From Paenibacillus sp. MZ04-78.2 (GTDB lineage Bacteria > Bacillota > Bacilli > Paenibacillales > NBRC-103111): a stretch of 64,000 bases of DNA. The stretch covers positions 119,923 through 183,922 of the forward strand of contig NZ_JANAVJ010000007.1 in assembly GCF_024213375.1 (NCBI RefSeq), in the 5' to 3' direction. Under the pieces are notes generated by a model. That model searched no databases. It was given only the letters and a program-made list of their open reading frames with translations, and was not told where the DNA came from. A program made the position numbers and the translations under genes. How positions within the stretch are numbered: position 1 is the first letter of the stretch; every line of letters begins with the position of its first letter. Positions 36,741-49,553 of the stretch are shown piece after piece.

Positions 36741-38132
36741 ATGGCCACGTTTAAAAAAACAACGTCTCATCCGTATATCCCTAACACCGTGCCCGAGGTC
36801 CAGCGGGCGATGCTTGAGGAAATCGGGGTCTCCGACATTGACGAGCTGTACCGCATGGTGCCGAAGGAGCTTCGACTGGCGGGCCCGCTGAAGGTGGAGC
36901 CCGCGCTGTCTGAGTACGAGCTGCAGCGTCACGTCGACCGGCTGCTGGAGCGCAACCGGAGCGCGAAGGAAACGGTCAGCTTCCTCGGAGCGGGCTGCTG
37001 GCAGCATTTCGTGCCGGCCGTTTGCGACGAAATTAACCAGCGCTCGGAGTTCGTCACCGCGTATGCGGGCGAGCCTTACGAGGACCATGGCCGCTTCCAG
37101 GCGCTGTTCGAGTACCAGAGCCTGCTGGCTGAGCTGGTCGACATGGACGTCGTGAACGTGCCGACGTTCGACTGGGCGCAGGCCGCTTCCACCGCGCTGC
37201 GGATGGCGGGCCGCATCACCGGCCGCCGTACGGCGCTGCTTCCGGCGACGATGCACCCCGAGCGGCTGCGGGTGATCCGCAATTATTTGTCGCCACAGAT
37301 GGACTGCGTGCTCGTCGATTACGCGCCGGACACCGGACTCCTCGACATGGCCGACCTGAAGGCGAAGCTGTCGGCTGACACGGCCGCCGTATATATCGAG
37401 AATCCGTCCTACATCGGACATATCGAGACGCAGGGCCGTGAACTCGCCGAGCTCGCGCATGCGGCAGGCGCGCTTTCCGTCGTCGGCGTCGATCCGATCT
37501 CGCTCGGCCTGCTTGAGCCGCCATCCCGGTACGGCGCGGACATCGTCTGCGGTGACCTGCAGCCGCTCGGTATCCGCATGCAGTATGGTGGCGGTCAAGC
37601 GGGCTTTATCGCTACGCGCGACGAGGAGCAATTCGTCATGGAATATCCGTCCCGTCTGTTCGGCATTGCTCCGACCGCGGTCGAAGGCGAGTACGGCTTC
37701 GGGGACGTCGCTTATGAGCGAACTTCTTTTGCCAGGCGCGAGAAGGGAAAGGAATCGGTCGGGACCCAGACCGCGCTGTGGGGGATCACGGCAGGCGTCT
37801 ATCTGGCCTTAATGGGGCCTCACGGCATGTGCGAGGTCGGCGAAACGATCATCCAGCAGGCACGCTATGCAGCAGGCAGGCTGGCGGAGCTGGAGGGGGT
37901 GCGGATTCGGTTTCAGGCGTTGTCGTTCAAAGAGTTCGTCGTCGATTTCAACGGGACGGGGCGCACGGTGAGCGACATCAACAAGCGGCTGCTGGAGCGC
38001 GGCATCTTCGGAGGCAAGGATTTGTCCGGGGAATTTCCGGCCTGGGGCCAATGCGCGCTCTACTGTGTCACCGAAATCCATACGAAAGAAGATATCGACA
38101 CGCTTGCGACCGCTCTGAACGCGGTCCTGTAA
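36741..38132 (+). CDS. gcvPA: Glycine dehydrogenase (decarboxylating) subunit 1-like
   Basis: 463-aa homologue of GcvPA, the alpha subunit of two-subunit glycine decarboxylases. Family landmarks are HPYIPNTVPEVQRAMLEEIGV, FLGAGCWQHFVPAVCDEI, TAYAGEPYEDHGRFQALFEYQS and GGQAGFIATR. Together with GcvPB it decarboxylates glycine in the glycine cleavage system. The ATG at 36741 is behind AGGAGG (36724-36729). No gcvT or gcvH is in the window; this pair may be a paralogue for another amino acid. Confidence 0.88.
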   Translation: MATFKKTTSHPYIPNTVPEVQRAMLEEIGVSDIDELYRMVPKELRLAGPLKVEPALSEYELQRHVDRLLERNRSAKETVSFLGAGCWQHFVPAVCDEINQRSEFVTAYAGEPYEDHGRFQALFEYQSLLAELVDMDVVNVPTFDWAQAASTALRMAGRITGRRTALLPATMHPERLRVIRNYLSPQMDCVLVDYAPDTGLLDMADLKAKLSADTAAVYIENPSYIGHIETQGRELAELAHAAGALSVVGVDPISLGLLEPPSRYGADIVCGDLQPLGIRMQYGGGQAGFIATRDEEQFVMEYPSRLFGIAPTAVEGEYGFGDVAYERTSFARREKGKESVGTQTALWGITAGVYLALMGPHGMCEVGETIIQQARYAAGRLAELEGVRIRFQALSFKEFVVDFNGTGRTVSDINKRLLERGIFGGKDLSGEFPAWGQCALYCVTEIHTKEDIDTLATALNAVL

Positions 38133-38166
38133 GCCCGAGAGCAAGAAGGGAGCCACGCGAATACCT

Positions 38167-39765
38167 ATGAAACGGATACCTAGAAACCGGAACGTGCGTC
38201 AATTTCATCAGGCCAAATGGGACGAACCCGTCATTTTCGAGCTGCACCAGCCGGGCGAGCGGGGCGTCATCCCGCCGTCCGTCAGCGAGGAAGTGGCAGA
38301 GGCTGTAGGTAAAGCCGAAGCTTGCGTGCCGCAAGGCATGCTGCGCAGTCAAGCTCCGGCTTTGCCGGAGATCGGGCAAGCCCGGGTGCTGCGCCATTAC
38401 CTGCGTCTGTCGCAGGAGACGCTGGGCTCGGATTTCAACGTCGAGATCGGGCAGGGCACCTGCACGATGAAGTACATTCCGCGGGTCAACGAAATGCTGG
38501 TCCGCAATCCGAAAATAACCGAGCTGCATCCGCTGCAAGACGAGTCGACCGTACAGGGGATGCTGGAGGTGTACCACCGACTGGACCTCGCGATGCGCGA
38601 GATTTCGGGCATGGACCGGTTCACGTTCCAGCCGGGAAGCGGGACGCAGGCGCTATTCGCGATGGCGTCCATCGTCCGGGCCTACCACGAGGCGAACGGC
38701 GAAGGCGACAAGCGGGACGAAATCATAACGACTATATTTTCCCACCCGTCACAAGCAGCGACAGCCGCCGTGAAGGGGTATAAAATCATTACGCTGTACC
38801 CCGACAAAGATGGATTCCCGGATTTGGAAGCGCTGCGGGGGGCAATCTCCGAGCGAACGGCAGGCTTTGTCGTAGCCAATCCGGAGGATACGGGCATCTT
38901 CAACCCGCGGATTCGCGAGTTTACCGACCTTGTGCACGCCGCAGGCGGGATATGCTATTACGACCAAGCGAACGCGAACGGGCTGCTCGGCATTACCCGG
39001 GCGAAGGAAGCGGGCTTCGACATGTGCTTTTTCAACCTGCACAAAACGTTTGCCGCCCCTCATATGTGCGGGGGTCCGGCGACGGGAGCGCTCGGCGTGA
39101 CGGAGCGGCTGGCGCCGTTCCTGCCCGGCCCGCTCGTCGAAACGGACGGAACCCGCTACACGCTGAACCATTCGCCCGCCCAAAGCATCGGCAAAGTCCG
39201 CATGTTCCAAGGCGTAGCCCAGACGGTGCTCCGCGCGTACGCGTGGATTCGCGCGCTGGGACCGGAAGGGCTGCTGGACGCGGCGAAGGTGGCGGTCCTG
39301 AACAACAACTATTTGTACAGCCGCATCCTGAAAATCCCGGGCGCCAGCGCTCCGTACGTGGAGGGCGGACGGCTGGAGCAGGTTCGCTATAGCTGGGAGC
39401 GGCTGACCCGGGAAACCGGCATTACAACGGAAGACGTGCAGCGCCGCATGTGCGACTTCGGCCTCCATTACTGGACCAGCCATCATCCGTACATCGTGCC
39501 GCAGCCGTTCACGCTGGAGCCGACCGAGTCGTATTCCAAGGAAGACTTGGACGAATACGTGAACGCCCTGGAGCAGATCGCCAAGGAAGCCTACGAGCAG
39601 CCGGACATCGTCCGCAGCGCCCCGCATAACAGCACCGTGCACCGGATCGACGAATCGAGCTTCGACGACCCGGCGAAATGGTGCATCACTTGGCGGGCCT
39701 ATCTCAAAAAGACCGCCCCGGCCGGTGAGCAAGAAAATAAAGCCGGGGTGATCCCGACCATGTGA
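38167..39765 (+). CDS. gcvPB: Glycine dehydrogenase (decarboxylating) subunit 2-like
   Basis: 532-aa PLP subunit. The PLP Lys293 lies in FFNLHKTFAAPHMCGGPATGA. ELHPLQDESTVQGMLEVYHRL, FQPGSGTQALFAM and NPEDTGIFNPRIREF are typical of this branch. Length is some 40-50 residues above usual GcvPB, with extra C-terminal sequence (VRSAPHNSTVHRIDE, FDDPAKWCITWRAYLKKTA). Immediately follows subunit 1 (34 bases). Confidence 0.88.
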   Translation: MKRIPRNRNVRQFHQAKWDEPVIFELHQPGERGVIPPSVSEEVAEAVGKAEACVPQGMLRSQAPALPEIGQARVLRHYLRLSQETLGSDFNVEIGQGTCTMKYIPRVNEMLVRNPKITELHPLQDESTVQGMLEVYHRLDLAMREISGMDRFTFQPGSGTQALFAMASIVRAYHEANGEGDKRDEIITTIFSHPSQAATAAVKGYKIITLYPDKDGFPDLEALRGAISERTAGFVVANPEDTGIFNPRIREFTDLVHAAGGICYYDQANANGLLGITRAKEAGFDMCFFNLHKTFAAPHMCGGPATGALGVTERLAPFLPGPLVETDGTRYTLNHSPAQSIGKVRMFQGVAQTVLRAYAWIRALGPEGLLDAAKVAVLNNNYLYSRILKIPGASAPYVEGGRLEQVRYSWERLTRETGITTEDVQRRMCDFGLHYWTSHHPYIVPQPFTLEPTESYSKEDLDEYVNALEQIAKEAYEQPDIVRSAPHNSTVHRIDESSFDDPAKWCITWRAYLKKTAPAGEQENKAGVIPTM

Positions 39766-39770
39766 GCAGC

Positions 39771-39802
39771 AGCCGGAATCCGCCTTGGAGTCCGGCTTTT
39801 TG
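39771..39802 (+). terminator. Terminator after the gcvPAB-like operon
   Basis: AGCCGGA / TCCGGCT stem with TTTT following. Confidence 0.9.
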
Positions 39803-39880
39803 CTTCATGTGACGCTCCCGCAAAGGGTAAGTTTCCGGCAGGCGCTGGTCCTGCGCTTGGTGCTGGCGTTCTTCGGGGCG

Positions 39881-39908
39881 TGGTATAATAAACGCGGAAA
39901 GCGCTTAC
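39881..39908 (+). promoter_or_regulatory. Extended -10 promoter with an adjacent cre-like site
   Basis: TGGTATAAT at 39881-39889 is an extended -10. GGAAAGCGCTTACG at 39896-39908 matches the CcpA catabolite element (TGAAAGCGCTTTCA-like) in most positions and overlaps the start site. Predicted carbon catabolite repression of the sensor kinase gene. Confidence 0.6.
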
Positions 39909-39943
39909 GAAAAGGCGAAAACAACTGCTTGCGGGGGATGTCC

Positions 39944-41662
39944 ATGCTATCCATGCTGCCTGGAAACGGATTGAAGCTGCCGCGGGGTGTCCGAACCACC
40001 CTGCAGACCAAGCTGATGCTGCTTATTGCGCTTGCTGCCGCGATTCCGCTGCTGACGCTTGGATACGTTTTGTATCACAAATCGTCGGGAACGATCAACG
40101 AACAATTCGGCCGCTACGGGGAAAACTCCGCCTCGCAGCTGCAATTTCAGATCGATTCCACCTTGGGGCAAATGAAGTATACGGTCAGCGACATTTTGTC
40201 GTACTTACTCGACCCGAAGTTTACGGTGCTGCACGAAGAGGTGCCGACGACGTACAAGGGCTTCCAAGAAGAGCAGCAGCTTGAGCAATATTTGAAAGCC
40301 CATAAGTCTTTGGATATGAAAGGCATTTTCCTGATTACCAAATCGGGCTACTATTACGGCGAACGGATCATCCGCTTCGATCTGCTCAAGGCGGAGCCTT
40401 GGTTTCGTGACGATGCCGACGGTTATCGCTTCGACCTGTACGAGCCGAAGCATTACAACGATACGGCCCGCATTCCCGGGGAGAAGGTCATCGGCCTGCT
40501 GTTCCGCATTCGCAATCAGATGGGGGTGCTGGAGAACAGCAGCATTTTGATACAAACGAACGCTGACAAGCTGCTGCGGATGTTTCACGAATTCGAGCAG
40601 GATACCGGCGCACTGCTGACGATCACCGGCGGGGGCAAAACGGTTTACCAGACGGAGGGCTCGTTTGCGAAGCGGGATGACGATGTCGTCTGGACGAAGC
40701 ATTCGGACGAGACGGACTGGACGATTGAGGTGCGGACGCCGTACGAGCAATTTTATAAGCCGTCGCTGCTGATCCGCACCTTTACGTTTTCTGCGGTCAG
40801 CTTGTCGATTGTGCTGGCGTTCGTGCTGGCATATATGTGTTCGGCCCCGCTGCTCAGGCGGGTCAAGAAAATGAAAGAATCGATCCGGCGCGTCAGCCTC
40901 GGGAAGCTCGATACGCGGATCGACGTGCAGACCGAAGACGAGCTGGGGCTGCTCGCTCACAGCTTCAACCGGATGGTGGGGCAGCTTCGGACGATGTTTC
41001 ACGAGATGAAACAGGCCGAACGCCAGAAAAAAGAAGCCGAGCTCCGAGCGCTGCACCATCAGATCAACCCTCACTTGCTCATCAATACGCTCGCTTCCAT
41101 TCAATGGAAGGCCAGATTGGCAGGAGCCGCCGAAGTCAACAAAATGATTTATCATTTAACCAACGTGCTGGACGGCAACCTGAATGTCGACCGGGAGGTC
41201 GTTACGCTGGAGCGGGAGCTTGAGGTGATCGATCATTATTTGAATTTGCAGGAGCTGCGGTACGGCAGCGTGTTCGCTTACCGGATCGAAGCCGCCGGAG
41301 TCGATCTGTCCGCCGTAGACATTCCGCGAATGACGCTTCAACCGCTGGTGGAGAACGTGTTTTTTCACGCGTTCGAGGACGGAGAGGGGACGATCGTGCT
41401 GCGCGTCGAAGCGGACGGCGCGGAGGTGCTCGTCTCCATGATCGACGACGGAAAAGGCATGGGCGAGCTCACGCGTCAGCAGCTGCTTCAGCCGCACCCG
41501 GACGGCGTCCGCAAACGCCGGAGCATCGGCCTGCGCAATGTGGAGGAGCGCATCAAGCTGCATTTTGGCGAAGCTTACGGGCTATCCGTTCAATCCGCGC
41601 CGGGAGCGGGGACCTGCATCGTTATCCGATTACCGATCAAAGCCAAGGAGGGAATCGCATGA
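39944..41662 (+). CDS. YesM-like sensor histidine kinase
   Basis: 572-aa sensor kinase for an extracellular sugar. A membrane helix (about 25-47), a long extracytoplasmic dCache-like sensor (48-265), a second helix (about 266-290) and HAMP (about 291-345) are followed by a His_kinase domain. Its His is in HHQINPHLLINTLASIQW (INPH; the usual FLYNTL reads LLINTL). HATPase motifs are TLQPLVENVFFHAF and IDDGKGMG. The ATG at 39944 has GGGGG (39933-39937) upstream. It overlaps the regulator by 4 bases. Confidence 0.92.
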   Translation: MLSMLPGNGLKLPRGVRTTLQTKLMLLIALAAAIPLLTLGYVLYHKSSGTINEQFGRYGENSASQLQFQIDSTLGQMKYTVSDILSYLLDPKFTVLHEEVPTTYKGFQEEQQLEQYLKAHKSLDMKGIFLITKSGYYYGERIIRFDLLKAEPWFRDDADGYRFDLYEPKHYNDTARIPGEKVIGLLFRIRNQMGVLENSSILIQTNADKLLRMFHEFEQDTGALLTITGGGKTVYQTEGSFAKRDDDVVWTKHSDETDWTIEVRTPYEQFYKPSLLIRTFTFSAVSLSIVLAFVLAYMCSAPLLRRVKKMKESIRRVSLGKLDTRIDVQTEDELGLLAHSFNRMVGQLRTMFHEMKQAERQKKEAELRALHHQINPHLLINTLASIQWKARLAGAAEVNKMIYHLTNVLDGNLNVDREVVTLERELEVIDHYLNLQELRYGSVFAYRIEAAGVDLSAVDIPRMTLQPLVENVFFHAFEDGEGTIVLRVEADGAEVLVSMIDDGKGMGELTRQQLLQPHPDGVRKRRSIGLRNVEERIKLHFGEAYGLSVQSAPGAGTCIVIRLPIKAKEGIA

Positions 41663-42849
41663 ATGCCAAACCGATTAAAGTGCTGATTGCCGACGACGAG
41701 GTCATCATCCGCCGGGGGCTGATTTCGACGGTGCCGTGGGAGAAGTACGGGATGACCGTCGTAGCGGACGTGCCTAATGGCAGCCGGGGCTGGGAAGCGT
41801 TTCTGGAGCACCGGCCGGAGGTGGTGATCACCGACATCGTGATGCCTGAGATGGATGGAATCGAGCTCGCCCGCAAAGTGAAAGCATACGAGCCCCGGAC
41901 CAAAATATTGCTGCTGAGCTGTCACCGCGACTTCGAATATGCGCAGCAGGGGATTAAGCTGGGCGCTTCCGGCTATTTGCTGAAGACGTCGTTCAACGAC
42001 GAGGAGCTGGAGGAATTTCTGGGCGCTTTCCGTCAGGAACTCGGCACGGACGGCGCAGAAGCTTCACGGAACACCACCGCCGAGTTTGCCGCCCCCGCGA
42101 TTTCCGGGCTGCTGCTCGAATGGCTGTACGGCGTTGGCGACCGGTTTCCAGCCGAGCTGGACCGGCTGCTTCAAGGAGCGTGGAACTGGATGAATGCGCC
42201 GACCGCGCTGTATCTGATCTCCGCGCCCGGGAAACGCGGCGGCGGGACGTTGGAGCACGAGCTGCGCGGCTGCGCGCCGGGCGAGCCCTGCGAGGTGCTG
42301 CCCTTCGGGGACGCGCATCTGCTGCTGTTTGTGCCTGAAGCCGGGCAGCGCGAATGGGACAGCCGGCTGAGCGAGCGCAAGGCCGAGCGGCCGGAGCTGC
42401 ATTGGTCCCGGCAAGCGCCGCTGGCCGGACGCGAGGCATGGATCGACGCTGTGCGCAAAGCCCGCGGGCAGATGGAGCTGGAGAAGCAGTATCGCATCAG
42501 CGTCGGGCAATGGCCCGCTCCGATTGCCGAAGCGGTGCAGTTGATCGTCCGGCATACGGATACTCAGCTGTCCGTGTCCGTGGTGGCGCATGAGGTAGGG
42601 CTGAGCCGCAGCCATTTCAGCACGCTGTTCAAAAAGACGGTCGGCGAAAGCTTCGTCTCGTTCACGTACCGGGCGAAGCTGAAAATTGCCTGCGAGCTGC
42701 TTGCCGCCAAAGGGATTACCGTTCAGGAGATCGCGGATAAGATCGGCATGCCCGACGCCAAATATTTCAGCAAATGGTTCAAGCGCTGCACCGGCAAAAC
42801 GCCGAGCCAATACCGGAGTGAGCGGCGTGAAGAACGAAGCGTCATCTAA
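41659..42849 (+). CDS. YesN-like response regulator with AraC-type DNA-binding domain
   Basis: 396-aa regulator. REC domain: ADDEVIIRRGL, phosphoacceptor Asp in VVITDIVMPEMDG and Lys in GYLLKTSF. The middle region (about 130-290) is weakly conserved. The C-terminal AraC domain has VSVVAHEVGLSRSHFSTLFKKTVGESF and VQEIADKIGMPDAKYFSKWFKRCTGKTPSQYR. Likely activates the downstream sugar ABC operon when phosphorylated by the upstream kinase. Confidence 0.93.
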   Translation: MNAKPIKVLIADDEVIIRRGLISTVPWEKYGMTVVADVPNGSRGWEAFLEHRPEVVITDIVMPEMDGIELARKVKAYEPRTKILLLSCHRDFEYAQQGIKLGASGYLLKTSFNDEELEEFLGAFRQELGTDGAEASRNTTAEFAAPAISGLLLEWLYGVGDRFPAELDRLLQGAWNWMNAPTALYLISAPGKRGGGTLEHELRGCAPGEPCEVLPFGDAHLLLFVPEAGQREWDSRLSERKAERPELHWSRQAPLAGREAWIDAVRKARGQMELEKQYRISVGQWPAPIAEAVQLIVRHTDTQLSVSVVAHEVGLSRSHFSTLFKKTVGESFVSFTYRAKLKIACELLAAKGITVQEIADKIGMPDAKYFSKWFKRCTGKTPSQYRSERREERSVI

Positions 42850-42974
42850 AAACACGGCTCTCATCGAACGAAAAGACACCTTTGCTTGGCAGGAGCCGTT
42901 CGTGCAGCCGATGAGGCACGATTTTCCGAACATCCCTCCGTTTTGTATGCGCTTTACTCTCGTTACAATAAGCA

Positions 42975-42988
42975 TGTAAGCGGTTAAC
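42975..42988 (+). promoter_or_regulatory. cre-like site before the sugar-binding protein gene
   Basis: TGTAAGCGGTTAAC matches the cre pattern TGNAANCGNTTNCA in 12 of 14 positions by eye. It lies 27 bases before the ATG. Alternatively a LacI-family operator. Confidence 0.5.
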
Positions 42989-43014
42989 TAACAGACGTTC
43001 AGGGGGAATTCGAA

Positions 43015-44298
43015 ATGAAACGAAGGATGCTTCTTGTTGCGGCAGCGATATTGTCCGTTTCAATCATGGCCGCCGGGTGCAGCAAGCCGCCAAGCGAGCC
43101 TCAAAACGGCTCAGCGGGGGCGCAGACGCCATCGTCCGATCCGGCCAAGCAGGTGACGCTGCGTTTTGCGACGTGGGATACGGGCGATCTGCTCAAAATC
43201 CAGGAGACGATTGCGCGCCAATTCGAAGCGAAGCACCCCGGCGTCAAGGTGCAGGTGGAGGCGTACGGGGACGGCTTCGACCAGAAGCTGGCCGCTTCGA
43301 TCGGAGCGAACAATGCGCCTGACGTGATGTACATGTGGGATTTTCCGACCTACTCCCAGAACCTCGAACCGCTGGATGCGATGATGTCCGCCGATGCCGG
43401 GTTGAAGCCGGACGACTTTTATCCCGGACTGTTCAACTACGTGAAGATCGGCGGCAAGACATACGGCATGCCTGCCGGGTTTACGACCCGCGTTATGTAC
43501 TATAACAAGAAGCTGTTCAACGAGGCGAACGTACCTTATCCGAAAGCGGGCTGGACGTGGGACGACTTCAAGGAAACGGCCAAGAAGCTGACGAATCCCG
43601 CCAAGAAGCAGTACGGCTTTGGCGTCCGGGCGGAGAACGATCCGTACGACCTGCAGGGGGTGATCTGGAGCAACGGCGGCAGCTTTATCAGCCCGGACGG
43701 CAAGTCGATCGAAGGGTTCATGAACGGTAAAGAAACGGCCGAAGTGCTGCAACTGTTCGGCAGCTTGGTCAAGGACAAAACGGCCGTCATTGTCGGCGGC
43801 AAAAACCAGCAGTCCGGAGACGACATCTTCAAAGCGGGCAAAATCGCCATGTGGGAAAGCGGCGTATGGCCGCTGGGCGGCTTCAAGGAGGCCAAAATCG
43901 ACGTCGGCACGGTCATTATGCCGGCCTTTCCGGGCAAGAAGCTCAAGGGCGTCATCTCCGAATCGGCGGTATCTATCTCCAAATCGTCCAAGAACAAAGA
44001 GCTGGCTTGGGAATTCGTCAAGTATTACGCGTCCGACGAGGCAATTAAGCTGCGGACCTCCGACCTGCCGGTGCGCAAAAGCGTCGTAGCTGAGAAAAAG
44101 CTCGACCAAGACCCGCTCTACCAATCGTTCTACAAAATGCTGGAGACTTGCGACGACACGCCGGCGTTCCTGCTGAATCCGAAATGGAACGAAGTGAACC
44201 GCAACCTCAGGTCGGCGATCAGTACGATGATGCTCGGTCAGAATGGGAAGGATTCGCTTGACAAGGCCGTCAAGGACTCGGAGAAATTTTTCAAATAA
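43015..44298 (+). CDS. Extracellular sugar-binding lipoprotein (ABC family 1)
   Basis: 427-aa substrate-binding lipoprotein. The signal ends in the lipobox MAAGC with lipidated Cys22. The fold is the family 1 type: VTLRFATWDTGDLLKIQETIARQFEAKHPGVKVQ, then LDAMMSADAGLKPDDFYPGLFNYVKIGGKTYGMPAGF and MYYNKKLFNEAN. It captures an oligosaccharide, probably a galactoside given lacZ downstream. RBS AGGGGGA. First gene of the transporter operon. Confidence 0.92.
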   Translation: MKRRMLLVAAAILSVSIMAAGCSKPPSEPQNGSAGAQTPSSDPAKQVTLRFATWDTGDLLKIQETIARQFEAKHPGVKVQVEAYGDGFDQKLAASIGANNAPDVMYMWDFPTYSQNLEPLDAMMSADAGLKPDDFYPGLFNYVKIGGKTYGMPAGFTTRVMYYNKKLFNEANVPYPKAGWTWDDFKETAKKLTNPAKKQYGFGVRAENDPYDLQGVIWSNGGSFISPDGKSIEGFMNGKETAEVLQLFGSLVKDKTAVIVGGKNQQSGDDIFKAGKIAMWESGVWPLGGFKEAKIDVGTVIMPAFPGKKLKGVISESAVSISKSSKNKELAWEFVKYYASDEAIKLRTSDLPVRKSVVAEKKLDQDPLYQSFYKMLETCDDTPAFLLNPKWNEVNRNLRSAISTMMLGQNGKDSLDKAVKDSEKFFK

Positions 44299-44333
44299 AG
44301 CCGTCAGGCGAAAAACGGAAGAAGGATGGACCT

Positions 44334-45296
44334 ATGGATACGACCGCCGTTCGACAGGCTGCCAGGCCGGGCATCCGACTGAAACGAAGAGGCTGGCTTA
44401 CGCCTTACCTCTTCGTCCTTCCTTGGATGATCGGTTTCGTTTCCTTCACGCTGGGGCCGCTGCTGTTCTCGCTGGTGATCAGCTTGTACGACTGGCCGAT
44501 TGCCGGAGAGCGTACGTTTGTCGGGTTGCAAAATTATACCCGGATGTTCACCGACGACCCGCTTTTCTGGGATTCGCTCGGCGTTACGCTCAAATTCGCC
44601 GCGATCTTTGTGCCGCTGAATTTATCGGTAGCGCTGCTGCTCGCCTTGCTGCTGAATCAAAAAGTGCGGGGCAGCGGCATATTCCGCACGATCTTTTATT
44701 TGCCATCCGTCATCTCCGGCGTCGCGCTTGCGATGATTTGGGCGTGGGTATACAGCGGGGAGTACGGCATTCTGAATTACTTTTTGTCGCTTGTCGGCAT
44801 TGCCGGACCGGATTGGCTGCGGGAGCCGGGCTGGGCGCTGGCGGCCATGGTCGGCGCGAGCCTGTGGGCGCAGGGCTCGATGATGCTGATCTTTTTGGCC
44901 GGGCTCAAGAACATCCCGGGCGATCTGTATGAGGCAGCCTCGATCGATGGGGCAGGCGTGTTCACCCGATTTTTCCGGATCACGCTGCCCATGCTCAGCC
45001 CGACGCTGCTGTTCAATCTCGTCACCTCGATCATCGGCGCGTTCCAGCAGCTGACGCTGGCGTTGACGCTGACCGGCGGGGGACCGTCGAACTCGACGTA
45101 TTTTTACGCTATGTACGTTTATGAAAATGCTTTTAAGTATTTTCATATGGGCTATGCCGCAGCGAATGCGTGGATCATGTTCCTGATCATCTTGACGCTG
45201 ACGATGCTCGTCTTCCGCTCGACCGGCATGTGGGTGTATTACGAGGGCGAAGTGAAGGCAAAACGGGCGGGCAAGCCGCGGCGGAAAGCCGCTTAA
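44334..45296 (+). CDS. Sugar ABC transporter permease, MalF type
   Basis: 320-aa permease with six predicted helices. The EAA loop, which docks on the ATPase, is EAASIDGAGVFTRFFRITLPMLSP. No ATPase gene lies in this operon; a shared ATPase of the MsmK/MsmX type is usual in Bacilli. Follows the binding protein by 35 bases. Confidence 0.93.
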   Translation: MDTTAVRQAARPGIRLKRRGWLTPYLFVLPWMIGFVSFTLGPLLFSLVISLYDWPIAGERTFVGLQNYTRMFTDDPLFWDSLGVTLKFAAIFVPLNLSVALLLALLLNQKVRGSGIFRTIFYLPSVISGVALAMIWAWVYSGEYGILNYFLSLVGIAGPDWLREPGWALAAMVGASLWAQGSMMLIFLAGLKNIPGDLYEAASIDGAGVFTRFFRITLPMLSPTLLFNLVTSIIGAFQQLTLALTLTGGGPSNSTYFYAMYVYENAFKYFHMGYAAANAWIMFLIILTLTMLVFRSTGMWVYYEGEVKAKRAGKPRRKAA

Positions 45297-45321
45297 AGAT
45301 GCTGGGGAGGAGGGACCGGAG

Positions 45322-46131
45322 ATGAAAAAAACGCTAACGTATACGCTGCTCATCTTGTTCTCGCTGCTGTTTCTGATGCCGTTCTTCTGGCTCGTGACGA
45401 CGGCCGTGAAAGGACCGGACGAAATCTACATGTACCCGCCCAAATGGATTCCGTCGGAGATTCAGTGGGGCAACTTCGTCAAAGCATGGACGATTCAGCC
45501 GTTTAATACGTTTTTGCAAAATTCGTTGACCGTGACGATTCTGTGCAATATCGGGCAGCTGATTTCCTCCTCGCTGGTGGCGTACGGCTTTGCGCGTTAC
45601 CGGTTCCCGGGACGCGACGCGCTGTTTCTGATCGTGCTGGCGACGATGATGATCCCGTGGGACGTGACGATGATTCCGCTGTATATGGAATTCAACTTTC
45701 TCGGTTGGATCAATACGCTCAAGCCTTTGATCGTCCCGGCCTGGTTCGGCTCGGCCTTCTATATTTTCCTGCTGCGGCAATTTATTATGACGATTCCGAC
45801 GGAGCTGGAGGAGGCGGCGAAGATCGATGGGGCCAGTGATTTCGGTATTTTCATCCGTGTGATCGTCCCGCTGATGCTGCCTGCTTTGATTCTCGTGAGC
45901 GTGTTCAACATGCTCGATACGTGGAACGATTACCTTGGGCCGCTGATTTTCCTGAACGACTCCAGCAAATATACGCTGACGCTGGGGCTCGCCCAGTTCA
46001 AAGGGATACACGGCGTCGATATGACGTCCGTGATGGCGGTGACGTCAATCATCTGCCTGCCGCCGCTGCTCGTATTTTTCGGCGCGCAGCGATACATCGT
46101 GGAAGGGATTGCACAGACGGGGATTAAATAG
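45322..46131 (+). CDS. Sugar ABC transporter permease, MalG type
   Basis: 269-aa permease with six predicted helices. EAA loop: EEAAKIDGASDFGIFIRVIVPLMLPALI. It pairs with the previous permease to form the channel. RBS GGGGAGGAGGG at about 45303-45313. The spacing of 25 bases indicates an operon. Confidence 0.93.
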   Translation: MKKTLTYTLLILFSLLFLMPFFWLVTTAVKGPDEIYMYPPKWIPSEIQWGNFVKAWTIQPFNTFLQNSLTVTILCNIGQLISSSLVAYGFARYRFPGRDALFLIVLATMMIPWDVTMIPLYMEFNFLGWINTLKPLIVPAWFGSAFYIFLLRQFIMTIPTELEEAAKIDGASDFGIFIRVIVPLMLPALILVSVFNMLDTWNDYLGPLIFLNDSSKYTLTLGLAQFKGIHGVDMTSVMAVTSIICLPPLLVFFGAQRYIVEGIAQTGIK

Positions 46132-46148
46132 CGGGACGACGGCGGGTG

Positions 46149-46188
46149 ATGCGGCAGCGAAGGCAACAACCCCATTCTTTGCCGCACA
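46149..46188 (+). other. Inverted repeat in the permease-lacZ gap
   Basis: TGCGGCA and TGCCGCA at 46149-46155 and 46182-46188 form a stem of 7 bp with a 26-base loop. No T run follows, so attenuation or mRNA processing is possible, but this is weak. ATCAC / GTGAT follows. Confidence 0.35.
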
Positions 46189-46211
46189 ACATCACTAAAA
46201 CAGAGTGATGA

Positions 46212-49367
<3,156 letters not shown>

Positions 49368-49392
49368 GCGAGATCGAAGCGTGTCAAGCATC

Positions 49393-49441
49393 AAACCCGC
49401 TTGAAATACGACCGTCTCCCGACGTCGATTCAAGCGGGTTT
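49393..49441. terminator. Long-stem terminator after lacZ
   Basis: AAACCCGCTTGAA / TTCAAGCGGGTTT, a 13-bp perfect stem with a further CGAC/GTCG pairing in the loop. It ends the sugar operon and may also serve the minus-strand gene that follows. Confidence 0.85.
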
Positions 49442-49553
49442 GCGTTTCGCCGTTACTTCACATCCAGCACAGCACGGGAATTCCACCATGCGCCAAAATA
49501 TGGTACGATGAACAAGAAGAACGGGTGGCGGTGTACGACTGGTGCCTAACTGA

